This document shows positions 25,001 to 35,944 of a stretch of 64,000 bases of DNA, piece by piece; positions within the stretch are counted from its first letter, which is position 1; every line of letters begins with the position of its first letter. Location: NCBI GenBank assembly GCA_020466095.1, contig CM035806.1, positions 54,484,416 to 54,548,415 of the forward strand, in the 5' to 3' direction. The position numbers and the translations under genes are program-made. The stretch is from Chlorops oryzae (lineage: Eukaryota > Arthropoda > Insecta > Diptera > Chloropidae). Below the pieces are notes generated by a model. It had not been told where the DNA came from and ran no database searches. It saw only the letters and a list, made by a program, of their open reading frames with translations.

Positions 25001-28000
25001 GCTTCCTTTGTAGCCATAAACATCATCCCAAAAAATTTCCGTGATCAGTCCATTATTAAGGGTACCTCCAGTACTTGTGGCTGTCAAAAAAATCCCAAAA
25101 TTGCCTCAAAATCGGACTTTTTCAAAATATTTCAATGAAACTTAGAATTTGAGCATATATTTAAGCCTCCGATTATAATTCCAAAAAATTGGAAAAGTGG
25201 GCGTGGCAAAGGGGTGGTTTTCATAAATAAATTTAACAAAAGTCGGTAGATGGGGCCCCTTATGGCCTTAAATAACTCTTGATATGAAAAACTATTTGAA
25301 GATGTGTATCTGTGTCGGGTATTTAATTGTCAGGGTCGCCTGACTTTAACACCCTTACTTGTTTTCCATTTTAATCATTTTTAAATAGCTTGGAAATATT
25401 GGCCCTTAGGGGAATCCCCGCCCAACTTACTATTTTCTTACGTTGAATTTTTAATTTCAATCGATACGAAAAAACCCCCTCAAATAAAATATTTTTAATG
25501 ACTCTTAAACCGTAAAAAAGAGACGTCAAGCACATTTTTCCGGAATAGTTAGCTTCGAGACTTTAGCAGCATTTTTTCATTGATTTTAACGCATTTTTTT
25601 TCGCCCCCCAATAAAAATAATAATAATTCAAACAAATCAAAGCATAGCTAAAGCTCCTTCTGCTATGCTATGATATATGTTTAATAAACACTGTCTAAAA
25701 AAAAAGGTTTCCAATTGACTCGGCCATGACTGATTGCCGCTTGATGTCCCATTGGTCTGGAAATTAACGCAATTAAATAAATAAAAATAAATAAATAAAT
25801 CAGTTGATTTTATTTATTTGTTTTATTCCATTTTTATACCTTTTCCGAAGGAAAGGGTATATTAAGTTTGGCACGGTGTATGTAACATACCAAAGGAGTC
25901 GCGGTAGATATAGACATATATATATAATTCTTGATCAGGGTGACAAAAGGAATCGATCTAGCCATGTCTGTGTCTGTCTGTCTGTCTGTCGTCTGTCTGT
26001 CTGTCTGTCTGTCTGTCGGTCACACTTTAGTTTTTCGTAATTTACTCCTAAGCCATGAAAGATATCATATTGAAATTTGGCATGGACTTCAACCAGGTAA
26101 ATGTCCGAAAAACTGCATACAAATTTTTTTCGTAGTCCCTTCTTGGGTCGTGGGAAGTGGTTCAGAAGTTTCAAAAATCACGATTTTTAACGTTTTTCCT
26201 GGATAACTTTTTGACTATACATCCCACTTATTGAAATTTGGTGAGTGTATAGCTACTATGTAACTTAAGCTTTCGCTGAAAAAAAATTGCGACAATCGCT
26301 ATAACTATGGTCATCATCCTACACAATAGAAAAAAACACTCTTTCTCTTATTCTCATATCTGAATACAAAAATTATTTTTTTTTGCTTCTTCTGATTGTG
26401 TATTTTTCGACAAATAAAGTCGTCCATTATGGATAAATTTTGACCATGACCACATTCATTCGCAAAAATTTTTTTTCTTTTTGAATTGTATTTCGCACAA
26501 AAAATTCTCATAGGTAATTTGACCATGACACATTCGCGAAATTCGCAAAATTTTATTTCACATTTTGAATTGAGTATTTCGCAGCTAGACAAAATGTCCT
26601 CTAACGGTTAAAATTTGACCATGACCACCATTCGCGAAATTCGCGAAAATTTGATTTTCACTATTTTGAATTGAGTATTTCGCAGCTAGACATAATGTCC
26701 TCTAACGGTTAAAATTTGACCATGACCACCATCCGCGAAAATTTTGTGCTTAATAATAATCTCGAGTTTTAGAAGCTAAATCGAAGTACAGATAAGGTAT
26801 AAATAGATATCCAAGCTAGAACAACGAAAACGGCAGGAATTTTTGTGAAGGTAATGTTTTAACATATTTCAGGCTGAGGAAAAGGTATGTGTGCAATCGG
26901 CTTAGCCGATGTAAACTTCTTTACTTGTTATTAGTAGTTTGTATCGTAGAAAAATCTTTACTCAACTTCCTAACCTCAATCAGTTTCTTAAGTAAAGTCT
27001 ACTCAAATCACATTCATTCAACACTCAATTGACCCTCAAAGCAGTTTTGACTGAATTTATGATTTATGTCAAGTCGAACACACATCCTTTTATTGAACTA
27101 AGAACCCACAAGCCATAAATATTGTATATACATAACGGTTATGCACATACGGAAGAATTTAACGATAACATCAATTATTTTTGTGTAACACTGTTTATTA
27201 AGCACACACTATACGAGTATGCGCGTCTATACGGACTCTGATTGCGATTCTAACTACGCCCTGACTAGCCACAAAAGAAACAGGACTACTCCATCTTAAT
27301 TCGCCAAACAATGCTTTAAACCTTTTAGCATTGAGCTGTCATTGAACAAAAAAATAACCACTCCCACATTTAACTACTCCACGAGTAGACCTGAAGCCAA
27401 CTGTCCTATATGTACCAATTAACCTTGCAGTGCTCAACAACTCCACGAATAGACCCACTACAGTCAATTAGAGGTCAATTGCCCCATATCTTCGAGGTGG
27501 TCTAATTTACTAACTACTGCTGCACTTCTTTCAGACCGCTTGTTGCTACTCAAGGTCCACTCAATTCTCATACATAAAATACTCTACATTTTGACTAGTC
27601 ACATTCCGAGTAACCGCAAAGTACTCCTTTCCGGCAAATTGACCTCTTCATTACTGCAGGGTATGTACATTGTACATACATACATGTTAAAAAGCGACGT
27701 GCTGCTATGCATACTAAATATAGAGACACAAAGCTAATGAGTTCTATTTTCCGCCTATTGCATATAAATTTATCAGTTGTGGAGAAATCGCATCAAAATT
27801 CAATCGAAGCAAAGCCAATAAAAAGTTTGTCTATTTTTAGGGAGGGGGAAAAAATTAACTGTCTCCCCCCCATAAAACGATGTACGAGAACGTATTGCGG
27901 AAAAAAGAAAAACATTTCAAAAAAATTCAGATCCCGTTGGCAAATGTTAAAAATAACTTTCTCTGCTTAAATCATGATGAAAAATAAGAAATAAAAATTT

Positions 28001-31000
28001 AAAAATTTTAAAAATAAAAAAGAAAATACAAAAAATTAAGCCGATCGTAAAAACAAAAACAATATTTCTGCTCCATTTTTTATTTTTTATTTGTTATTTT
28101 TTTGTTTCAAATTCACAAGGGGCACAAAAATAAAATTTAAAAATTAAATTTAAAAAAAAGACGAAAAAAATAACTTTTTAATATGAAATTCATAAGAAAT
28201 TCATAGTCAGGTTGATAAACAAAATGATTTTAAATGAGGTTAATTTAAAGTTGAACTTTTGGCTTCTTCTTGCAGTGGAGCCAAACACAGCCAAGCCAAA
28301 ATGATTTGATTGAATCCATTTCTTTTCTTTTTCTTTTTCTTTTTTTTTTTTGTTTTTGTTTTTTTTTTTTTTTTGTTGTTTTGGAGCTCTTCTGAACAAT
28401 ATTTAAAAAATAATAAATCATTGGCGAAGGAAGTGTAATCGCACTGATATTTTTGTATTTTATGTTTCAGTTTTTAGCTTTGAGAATTTGTGTGTGCGTG
28501 TGTGTGTGTGTGTGTGTGTTTATATTTTGAATGCCCCAGCAGGAAAGCGGCGTTTCAGCATACCGATTATTCTATTCAAACATATTCTTTATACGTAACA
28601 AAACATTTCAATGGCATTTAAACGCCATATCGTCGGCTTAAATTGTTAACCTGCTAACTCAAATTTGAAACAGTTTACAGGGCAGACAAAGAACTCCTTC
28701 AAAGTTGCATTTTCATCTTAGAAAGGCAACCAAAAATATAGTTGATTCATTTCATGATACAAGAAAACAAGATAGCGCCATTTCAGCCCGATGATGTCAC
28801 AAATACAAAATGAGAGCTTCGTTGTTGTTGTTTTGCATGTTAAGCCCAACGTCACAACTATAATTTAGCATGGGAAACAACAACAATGCGAATGCTAAAA
28901 AAAATAGCGGTACCCGAAATGGCGATATCTTGCTCTCTGTATCATGGATTCATTTATGAATTACACTGGCCGACAAAAAGAAAAAAGTGTGCTGTCTTTG
29001 GAATAAAATATATCATTTCCTATGTATTTTGATGTGCTGAAACCGAATTTGGCAAAAAAAAAAAATTTTACCGCGCCATTTTTTCTCTACACCCCCATGT
29101 AACCCCCATAAATCCATACAGAGTGGTCTGATCTCGAGAAACGTGGACGCAGTGGACATAGTGGGTTTGGAATTTTTGTCTTTAGACCTTATATCGAAAG
29201 GTGATGGCTATATATAAATGTCCATAAAATAGAAGAGAAAAATTCCCTCAATTGTTGTTGTTGTTGCAATTTGAAAATCGAAAATTTGGAACATTTCAAT
29301 ATTTCTCTTTTATTTATAATTTTATATCTCGGAAACGACTTGAGATAATTGAAATATTGTTTCTTTATTTGTTCAAGAATAAAATAAGTAAAAAACCAAA
29401 AATCGGAAAACAGCATACACTGAAAAAAAAATTTTTGAAAAAATATTGCTCCAAAAAACAAAAAACACGTGTTATCGAAAAATGAACCAACTATATTTGG
29501 GGTTTTCTTACACTCTAAGCCAACGATATATACCGTATTTATTATGAGCATGCTAGAAAAAATCATGTTCTCGTTGAAATTCATCGCTCTATAACCACAT
29601 GAATCTATCAATTAATCAGTCCATCAAACCAATCGATGTATATACATCTTTCTATAAATTTTTAGGGGTACCTCCAGTACAAGGGTCTGTTACGAAAATC
29701 ACAAAAACTGCTCTTAAATCGAAGTTTTTCAAGATATTTTGATGAAATTTGATTGTTGAACATATTTGAAGTCAAATTATTTAATTTCAAAAAATTGAAA
29801 AAGTGGGCGTGGCCGAAGGGCGTTTTTCGAAAATTGCCTCCTACACCCGAATTTCAAATGGGACTTGAACAAAATTTGGCACTTATGCTTCCTTTGTACC
29901 CATAAACATCCTTACAAAAATTTTCCTTGATCGGTCCATTATAAAGGGTACCTCCAGTACTAGGGTCTGTCACAAAAATCTCAAAACTGCCCCACAATCG
30001 GATTTTGTTGAGATATTTTCACTGAAACTTAGAAATTGAGCGTATATTAAGGCCTCCGATTAGAAAACAAAAAAATTGGAAAAGTGGGCGTGGCAAAAGG
30101 GTGGTTTTCATAAAGAAATTCAACAAAAGTCGCTATATGGGGCCCCTAATGGCCTTAAACACCTCTTGATATTAAAAATTATTTGAACACGTGTGTCTGT
30201 GTCGGATATTTTATTGTCAGGCTCGCCTGACTATAACACCCTTACTTGTTCGCTGACTGACTTTGAACTGCGACGAAGTAAAAATGCGTTCGTTTACTTA
30301 GAAATTATTTTTACCATGTTTACAGTTATCTCGAACTGAAATCCTATTGCGTATTTTGAGAAAAACATTTTCGGTTTTTTGGCTTCTCGCTTTCTTTTTT
30401 CTCTTTTAATTTAAAGAAAATTTTCGTTTTAAAATTATGGGTAAAATGGTGGGTGTCAGTCGGATCGAAAGAACCAATATGCAAGCAAGAACTCTCTGAT
30501 GCAGGATTTTATTTTAGTCGGTTTCATTACTTTTGTTAAAAAAAAAAAAATTAAATAAAAAATACGAACGCGTCAACAAGTCGGCTTGTATTATTTATTT
30601 TCATTATTTAATTTTTGAAATAATGTTTTTTTTTTTTGGAAAATTTATGATGTTGTGACGAAGAAGAATTATATTAAAAACATACGAAATAATAATTACT
30701 ATTGCCATGCCATGGGATACAGTGACAGATTTAGGGTCTAAGGAAAATTCGCTTTTTTCCGGATACAGTCAAACCTGCATCGCTCGAGTCCAAAGACGAA
30801 GACGTTGAATGAAAGAATTGTGAAGCGATTGTCGATTTGGGCTTTCGATCTGTGGCAGTCCGAAGTGTTTATCGATATTTTTAAGGAACAGTCTTTGAAA
30901 AAATCTTCCCGGGATTTCATTGTAACTAGTTGCATATATTCGCATGTGTTGAATATTCGCCGGAAATTCCTACGCTATTGGAAATCAAGCGAACCCACTT

Positions 31001-34000
31001 ACATACATACATCTATTCCTATAGAGAGTACCCATCAGTTCTGCATAAGCCTCAACATCCATAGAGGAATTATTCATTTGAAATTTGAAGGTAATAATCT
31101 TTAGAACATAGGTACATATGAACATATCTTCAAATGTGTTCAAATGTATGTACATCTGTTCTTATATCAATATAAATTGAATAATCAAATTCTGCTGAGC
31201 AAATCCATATTATGGGAAATTTCCTAAAATTAAAAATTGTCTACGTGCTCGACGACCATGCAAGGTGCACCATCGCCCCACGGCACCCCAAGCCGCATCG
31301 CATCGCAACGCAACGCACTCACTTCGGATTGTACATAGAGGCGAAATTCTTCGAGTAAGAAAATAAATTAAATGTCGCAAAAAATTAGAAAACATTTCAA
31401 TTCATTATACATTAATGGCTTCATTAAGAAGAGAAATTATTAGAAACGAAAATAGAAAAATATGTAGACAGGATTTTAATGCCGCCAGCTCGCTGATCTG
31501 CAATTAAAGTGGGGTGCGGACGCAAGGCGTATAAGATGTTAACGACCGCAGCACGGCTTATTTTTTTTTTTTTTTTTTTTAATAAATCTACACACTTGTT
31601 TTCTTTATTTTCTTCTTTGTTTCTGTGCTCCTTATTATAAAAAAAAAAAAAAAAATTTTTATTAACTTTTTTTTTTTTGGTGTTTTTGTTTTCCATTTCA
31701 TTCAAATAATTCTTGAAACATTAAGACAATACATACATATGTATGTAGAATATTGGAACAGTAGCAATATGATGTGGTGGCGGCGCCGCCGGCAGACGTG
31801 GCCTGACATTCAATAAGAGATAATCTCTTGGAGACCTTTAAAGCGAAGTGGGCAGCCGACCGAGGGCACAACTGTGTATTATGAATAGGTATCGATGTAG
31901 AACAATTCCCCAGTATCGTCGTTCGAATCAGTGGCTAGGGGACGGGAATCGAAGTCGAAGTCGAATTCGAATTCGAATTCGCCTATAGTCTTCTAAGGAG
32001 GCAGCTCGATCTGGAATACCTAAGAAGTCAGAAATTCTCTGCTCTTAGAACTCGTGCATGCGCCTGCACTCGGTATTAATTTGAAGAAGAAAAAAATAAA
32101 AATAATAATAATAATAAAGAATTAAAAAAAGAAAACAAATAAATAAATAAATAAAACCGAATTAAACGATATTTTCTATATATGTGCATATTTGTGCATA
32201 TGTTTTGTAAATAAAAACATTCCCATTCGACTGTAAGTGTGTGCGAAAAAAAGTCATAAAAATCCAAATTTATTGAGAGCAATTTGTCCGCGCATTGGTT
32301 CAAGGCAGTTCACATTTCAGACCTGGACTTTCAGAATTTCCCCCAAACGAATAATTTCTTATTATTTGACTTTTACTTTTAACCATGGACCTCCTATATA
32401 TGTACCTATCTATATTGATTGCAATTCAATTGAAATTACATATGCTGAATTATAAAATTATGCAATTTTTTTCGCAACTTTTAGGGCACGCAAAAAGGTC
32501 ATATTCGCCGATGATGAGGGCCTCTCTTTGACAGAGGTACGCGTTATGTCTGAACCATCGAATGTACCTCCATATTGGAGTGTTAAGTTCTTGGAGCAAA
32601 TAACGCAGGGACTCGTCAGTCCGCATCCGGCTGATCAATGGACCGTTGACTTTAAGCAGCCAGCATCTGATTATTTATCATTTCGGTATGTGACGAACAT
32701 TGCACAATCACTTTCACTTTTGCTTTCAATTTCACTTTCCGTATAGTACCAGTATCTATAGATGCATACATACATATGTGTGTGGGGGTTTATTCATTGA
32801 ATGGCATTTCTGTCTCTTATTGCAGGCAAAAAATTGAACGTAACTTCGTTTCATTAGAAAATGTGATCGTCAAGGATGAGGAATCGATTGTTGTTGGTAC
32901 CGTGAAAGTGAAAAATATTGATTTCCATAAGGAAGTCATCGTACGCTGCACTTGGGACGATTGGAAGAGTCAACAGGACATATCCTGTACATTTGCAAGG
33001 GTTAGTGGGAGATTTATTTTTCACATAATATCCATTTTTACATATATTATAAATAATAATATTTAATATTTTTATTTACTTACAGGCCTATGGTCCGTCA
33101 ACCTGCGCCCATGTTGTCTTTGATACCTTCTCCTTTAAAATAACGTTGCCACCATCATCTAAACGGCTTGAGTTCTGTATTTGCTTCCGTGCCAGTAAGC
33201 AAGAGTTCTGGGACAATAATGACGTAAGTACAAGTTTTTCCCATTCCTTGCTTTGTAATTAGGGGAAAGTGGGGATGTTTTACGCATGCGGAGGATATAT
33301 GCAGAAGCGAGTTCAGCTGAAAATTGTACAGCAAAAAGTAATGAAAATTTTCATGTATGTAACGTGTATATGGAAAAAATGTTTGCTTATGCAGATTGAT
33401 ATTATTTTTTAAATGAAGCATTTAATTTTTCACACAAAATATAAACTAATTGACTGACAAAAGTGGTTGAATATATATGTGCGATACAAAAGTGGACTAA
33501 AAAATGAAATTTTTGCAATTTTCGCTGGAGAAAAAAAAGGTAGCTACGTCTACCTACATCGGCTCACTGCAAAAAAGTGAAAGATAAGAGTCTCTTCTTT
33601 TAGTTTCAGCAATAAAAATTCCCAAATTTTAGCAATATTTTGAAAAACTTAGAAATTAGCTAACGGAGTTGTGCAAATTGCAACGTATTTTAGCGAAAAA
33701 ACCTATGGCTATGGACCTATGGGATGTACCCCTAGGGTCAGACCGATTTGAATAATTTTTAACGCACATCCATATTTTTGTATAGCCAACATTCTGACTA
33801 AGTTTTGTAAAAATCTGTTGACTTTAAGAGGTAGCTACCATACAAAGCTATAGTTATGGGTCTATGGGAGGTACCCCTAGGGTCAGACCGATTTGAATAA
33901 TTTTTTGTTTTTTTCTTAGTTACATTCATAAAACCAAGTGTGCCAATTTTTACTTTCATTGGACTACTCCTTCTACTTTTTTCCAAGAAATGTATGAGCC

Positions 34001-35944
34001 TTCCCCACTGTGCGCCGCGGCGTGTGGCTTGTACTAAGGCTCGCAGTCTACAACATATTTTAAACTTTTTGAAGGTTTAAGCTTTCAAATGATAGCCTTC
34101 AGGAAAGTTTAAGCCAGGTTTATTTATTTTATATGAAAATTTTTGGAAAAATTCAAATATAGCAAAGGTATGAAGACTACAAAAAAGACATTCGAGAATT
34201 TAAACTTTCGAATTTCTTAAACCGAGTTGAAGACCGTAGACCCTAAAAGCTGAGAAAACCGAAAATCGAACCAGATCAAAAAAAAAGAAACCAAAACTTC
34301 ACGAATACCTACGAATTCGAATAAATAGGTTCAATAATAAAAAGACAATATATAAGTATGATGGGAGCCAAGCTAAAGAACAAAATCAGTGTACCTACCC
34401 GAAAGTAAGAAATTATTTTATTTCGAATTAGGAAAAGTCCTAATTCAATAAAGCTTAACAAGATGAAAGTTAATATTCTTGTAATTTTTGACTCTAAAAA
34501 TATCTCGAATTAAAAATCTTTATCATAACAGAAGTGGAGTTAATAAAAATAAACAAAAGAATAGTTTTTAGATACAGCCTTCCCGTGTCTGGTTTTACTC
34601 AAAATAACACTTTCAGAAAGGTCAATTTATCTTCGGGAATATTAAAAATTATTGAAAATAAAAATTATTAAAAATTTTCATAAAATTATGTCCTATGACG
34701 GCCTTATATTCCTCCTAGGCACTAAAAAGAATTAAATTCAAAATATGCACCCAGATGGTTATTCAGACAAAAAAAAAACCCCACCTTCAAGAATAAAAAA
34801 TATCGCCTATTTCATTTTTTTCCCACTGAAAAATTTTGCGTACATCCTCCTCACGTTCCCCTGTAATCCATAGGTAGGTTCTTTCAATATCTTTTAAGTT
34901 TGATGGCATTATTTGGTAAGACCATACTCAGAGATTTAAGAGAAATACTCGTATGTTCAGGAATAAAAGAATAAAAGCCCAATCATCGAGATTAAAAAAA
35001 TCTTTTTTTTTCAACCAACTTTACTAGACTCATTTTAAAGACTTTCCCCCTTATTCATAATCATATTTTTAAAAATTTCAAACATTTTTTAAATGTCAAA
35101 TTTCCATACAAAAACTGAATTGAAACAATAGGTAAGTTCTCGTACTGCACGAAACTGCCCAATTTTCATACAGTTTTAAAAAATTGGGCAGTTTTGTGCA
35201 GCACGGGCACAGATCCAAAACCACGCAATTTTTGAAAACTGTATGAAAATTGGGCAATTTTTGGCAGTTTTGTGCAGCACGGGAACAGATCCAAAACCAC
35301 GCAATTTTTGGAAAACTGTATGAAAATTGGACAGTTTTTTGCAGACACAATAGGTATGTTCCCGTGCTGGACAAAACTGCCCAAAACTACGCATTTTTTT
35401 GAAAACTGTATGAAAATTGGGCAACTTTGGGCAGTTTTTGCAGCACGGAAACAAATCCAAAACCACGCAATTTTTGGAAAACTGTATGAAAATTGGACAG
35501 TTTTTTGCAGACACAATAGGTATGTTCCCGTGCTGGACAAAACTGCCCAAAACTACGCATTTTTTTGAAAACTGTATGAAAATTGGGAAATTTTGGGCAG
35601 TTTCGTGCAGTACGGGAACAGGCCGAATGTTTTATAATTAAAATTTTATTATGAATAAGGGGATTTGTATTTTGTGTAACTTTTTTTTATTGCAATCGTA
35701 TTCTTTCGTTTTCTTTATTCAATTTGTGCATATCTGCGTTCGAAAATATTTTCAGGGCAAAAATTACACGATCACGAAACGTTCGCCGTTTTATTATAAT
35801 GCACTTTCGCCATACGACAAGAATTCGACGCGCAATAACAATCAAAATCAATTGATGTCCACATTGTCCGAGGCGCTGGCAAAGAGCAAGAACGATTGCG
35901 CGAAGAGCAATATCTATCAACAGGAGCCGAGTCCGTATTGGTAA
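10075..35944 (+). CDS. Gbs-70E: Glycogen-binding PP1 regulatory subunit (Gbs-70E-like)
   Basis: Targets the catalytic subunit of protein phosphatase 1 to glycogen, where it promotes glycogen synthase dephosphorylation. Exons are 10075-10295, 32485-32685, 32826-33000, 33086-33223 and 35756-35944; all junctions are GT..AG and phases agree, giving 307 codons. A PP1-docking RVxF motif (KVIF, residues 78-81) is followed by ADDEGLSL, as in vertebrate PPP1R3 proteins. A CBM21 domain spans about residues 147-254 and includes the signature WDNNDGKNY (241-249). The C-terminus is Asn-rich and ends PYW. ATG 10075 is the first in-frame Met after a stop at 9892. However, a strong polypyrimidine-AG at 10027-10028 suggests an upstream exon could be spliced in, so alternative N-termini are likely. 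The paralogue Gbs-76A is the main alternative name. Confidence 0.85.
13700..14497. mobile_element. Nested-palindrome (foldback-like) element
   Basis: The outer arms (about 13703-13855 and 14308-14495) are inverted copies sharing AACAATGCTAC, TTAGGGCTCCCTCATTCC and TAGCGTTTCCGAGATA. An inner inverted pair (about 13882-13921 and 13948-14004) shares the GAGCATAC and GCGTATACG motifs. The right outer arm carries an extra segment of about 60 bp. No ORF or clear target duplication. Confidence 0.7.
16993..17226. mobile_element. Inverted-repeat MITE, ~234 bp
   Basis: Left blocks TATCGAAATGT, AATGCCTGGTT and CCTGCGCATCAATT reappear in inverted order on the right as AATTGATGCGCAGG, AACCAGGCAT and ACATTTCGATA. 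An inner inverted pair (TGGAACCA / TGGTTCCA) lies near the centre, so the whole element can fold on itself. Confidence 0.7.
18562..18715. mobile_element. mariner-like MITE, 154 bp
   Basis: It starts CAGTCGAAACTTTATATAACG and ends AGAGAGTTTCAGCTG, with TA flanking each side (18560-18561 and 18716-18717). The ends are imperfect inverted repeats of the CAGTYGAAACTCTCTATA type common in Tc1/mariner derivatives. There is no transposase. Confidence 0.75.
19270..19782. mobile_element. TIR element carrying a tRNA-like segment, copy 2
   Basis: Second copy of the 2333-2812 element, with the same CCCAGCGG...CCGCTGGG ends and TA flanks (19268-19269 and 19783-19784). It keeps more symmetrical TGACA/TGTCA subterminal repeats than copy 1. 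It is inserted in the large Gbs intron. Confidence 0.85.
19458..19523 (+). other. tRNA-Met-like segment, copy 2
   Basis: Almost identical to 2521-2585: A-box-like start, CTCATAA anticodon loop and GGTTCGATCCC B box. Conservation of both internal promoter boxes in the second copy suggests it is a standard part of the element. Confidence 0.65.
20636..21031 (+). mobile_element. mini-me-related element, short form
   Basis: It begins with a small hairpin (TATACCC...GGGTATATTA) and contains the core ATATATTCTTGATCAG-type sequence near 20713. It ends with GGGTAT, then a hairpin (AGTCGG..TTGACCGACTT), then TTTGTT. Drosophila mini-me elements have the same order of parts. The (GTCT)n run seen in other copies is missing here. 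Confidence 0.6.
21495..21755. repeat. Dispersed repeat, copy 2 (uninterrupted)
   Basis: Homologous to 745-1180 but without the 201 bp insertion, so it serves as the empty-site form. It ends with GCCACCACTGTAGTGCC. Confidence 0.75.
22102..23113 (-). mobile_element. Foldback mini-me-related element, one arm, with a nested insertion
   Basis: It starts with the shared terminus AACAAGTAAGG and the hairpin GGGCGAGCCTGGC, then ACACCGTAGTACTGGAGGTACC near 22880. It then has a (CAGA)n microsatellite at about 23015-23072 and the reverse-strand TGATCAG core at about 23100-23105. The right arm present in the 24032 copy is missing. A hAT-like element at 22176-22635 interrupts it. Confidence 0.65.
22176..22635. 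mobile_element. Nested hAT-like MITE
   Basis: Both ends carry GTTGCAACG-type terminal inverted repeats (left TGGTGTTGCAACGGATA; right end, reverse complement, TAGAGTTGCAACGAATA). The 8 bp duplication CTATATAT lies at 22168-22175 and 22636-22643, the hAT hallmark. Subterminal regions contain many CCGGATA/TATCCGG repeats. No transposase. Confidence 0.75.
24032..25363. mobile_element. Foldback mini-me-related element, complete
   Basis: The two arms (about 24032-24555 and 24710-25363) are inverted copies of each other over hundreds of bases. Both outer ends have the form AACAAGTAAGGG plus a GTCAGGCGAGCCTGAC-like hairpin plus ATACCCGACAC. The unpaired middle holds a (CAGA)n run and the TGATCAG core in reverse orientation. 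It includes repeated GTGGGCGTGGC blocks and no ORF. Confidence 0.75.
25835..26929 (+). mobile_element. mini-me-like element, long form
   Basis: It opens with a hairpin (TATACCTTTTCC..GGAAAGGGTATATTA). Then come a (TA)n tract, the core ATTCTTGATCAGGG, and a (GTCT)n tract at about 25966-26019, which is the order known for dipteran mini-me elements. It ends GGAAAAGGTATG, hairpin ATCGGCTTAGCCGAT, TTACTTGTT. Around 26440-26740 a unit of roughly 80-105 bp containing TTTGACCATGAC is repeated about four times. Confidence 0.7.
28740..28952. mobile_element. Inverted-repeat MITE, ~210 bp
   Basis: The left arm contains ATTTCATGATAC, AAGATAGCGCCATTTC. The right arm has the inverted forms GAAATGGCGATATCTT and GTATCATGGATTCAT. 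Arms are about 45 bp and imperfect. No clear target duplication. Confidence 0.6.
29660..30250 (+). mobile_element. Right-arm fragment of the foldback mini-me-related family
   Basis: Closely matches 24777-25363, from GGGGTACCTCCAGTAC through two GTGGGCGTGGC blocks to the CAGGCTCGCCTGAC hairpin and ACCCTTACTTGTT end. The left part of the element is missing. Confidence 0.75.
33711..33912. repeat. Short tandem duplication, ~150 bp spacing
   Basis: A block of about 50 bp containing GTACCCCTAGGGTCAGACCG and TTTGAATAATTTTT occurs at about 33711-33762 and again at 33862-33912. Confidence 0.75.
34035..34254. mobile_element. Inverted-repeat element, copy 2
   Basis: Second copy of the 3431-3674 element, with the same terminal CAGTCTACAAC / GTTGAAGACCGTAG inverted pair and the same body blocks. 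It is slightly shorter. Confidence 0.65.
35136..35619. mobile_element. 484 bp TIR element built from a 166/167 bp higher-order repeat
   Basis: The ends are inverted: GTTCTCGTACTGCACGAAAC on the left, GTTTCGTGCAGTACGGGAAC on the right. Inside, GAAAACTGTATGAAAATTGG recurs at 35234, 35311, 35401, 35477 and 35567. Spacings of 77, 90, 76 and 90 bp give a dimeric unit of 166-167 bp. The repeat creates long open frames on both strands that are artefacts of the array. Confidence 0.8.

Larger units (their letters stand above)
10296..32484 (+). other. 22 kb first coding intron of the Gbs gene
   Basis: The intron starts GTGAGT after codon 73 plus two bases and ends TTTTAG before GGCACGC, restoring the frame at Lys74. 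It is filled with mobile-element remnants (listed separately), (GTCT)n near 10833-10893, (CA)n near 21846, (GT)n near 28490, and long poly-A/T runs. I see no nested gene. Open frames within it are AT- or repeat-driven. Confidence 0.75.
33224..35755 (+). other. Last intron of the Gbs gene
   Basis: It starts GTAAGT after the AAT GAC codons and ends TTTTCAG before GGCAAA, keeping phase 0. It contains three repeats: a tandem duplication (33711-33912), an inverted-repeat element (34035-34254) and the higher-order-repeat element (35136-35619). Nothing else is recognised. Confidence 0.8.

Noticed and set aside
25931..26206. Open frames over (GTCT)n
   Set aside because: Cys/Leu/Ser/Val repeats are simply the microsatellite of the mini-me-like element translated.
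35096..35641. Long overlapping open frames on both strands (up to 124 codons)
   Set aside because: They are translations of the 166/167 bp repeat. All frames stay open because the unit lacks stops, and there is no splice or start context.
32485..35944. Assignment to Gbs-76A instead of Gbs-70E
   Set aside because: Both fly paralogues have RVxF plus CBM21. The compact protein fits Gbs-70E better in my memory, but a tree would be decisive, so the alternative stays noted in the feature.
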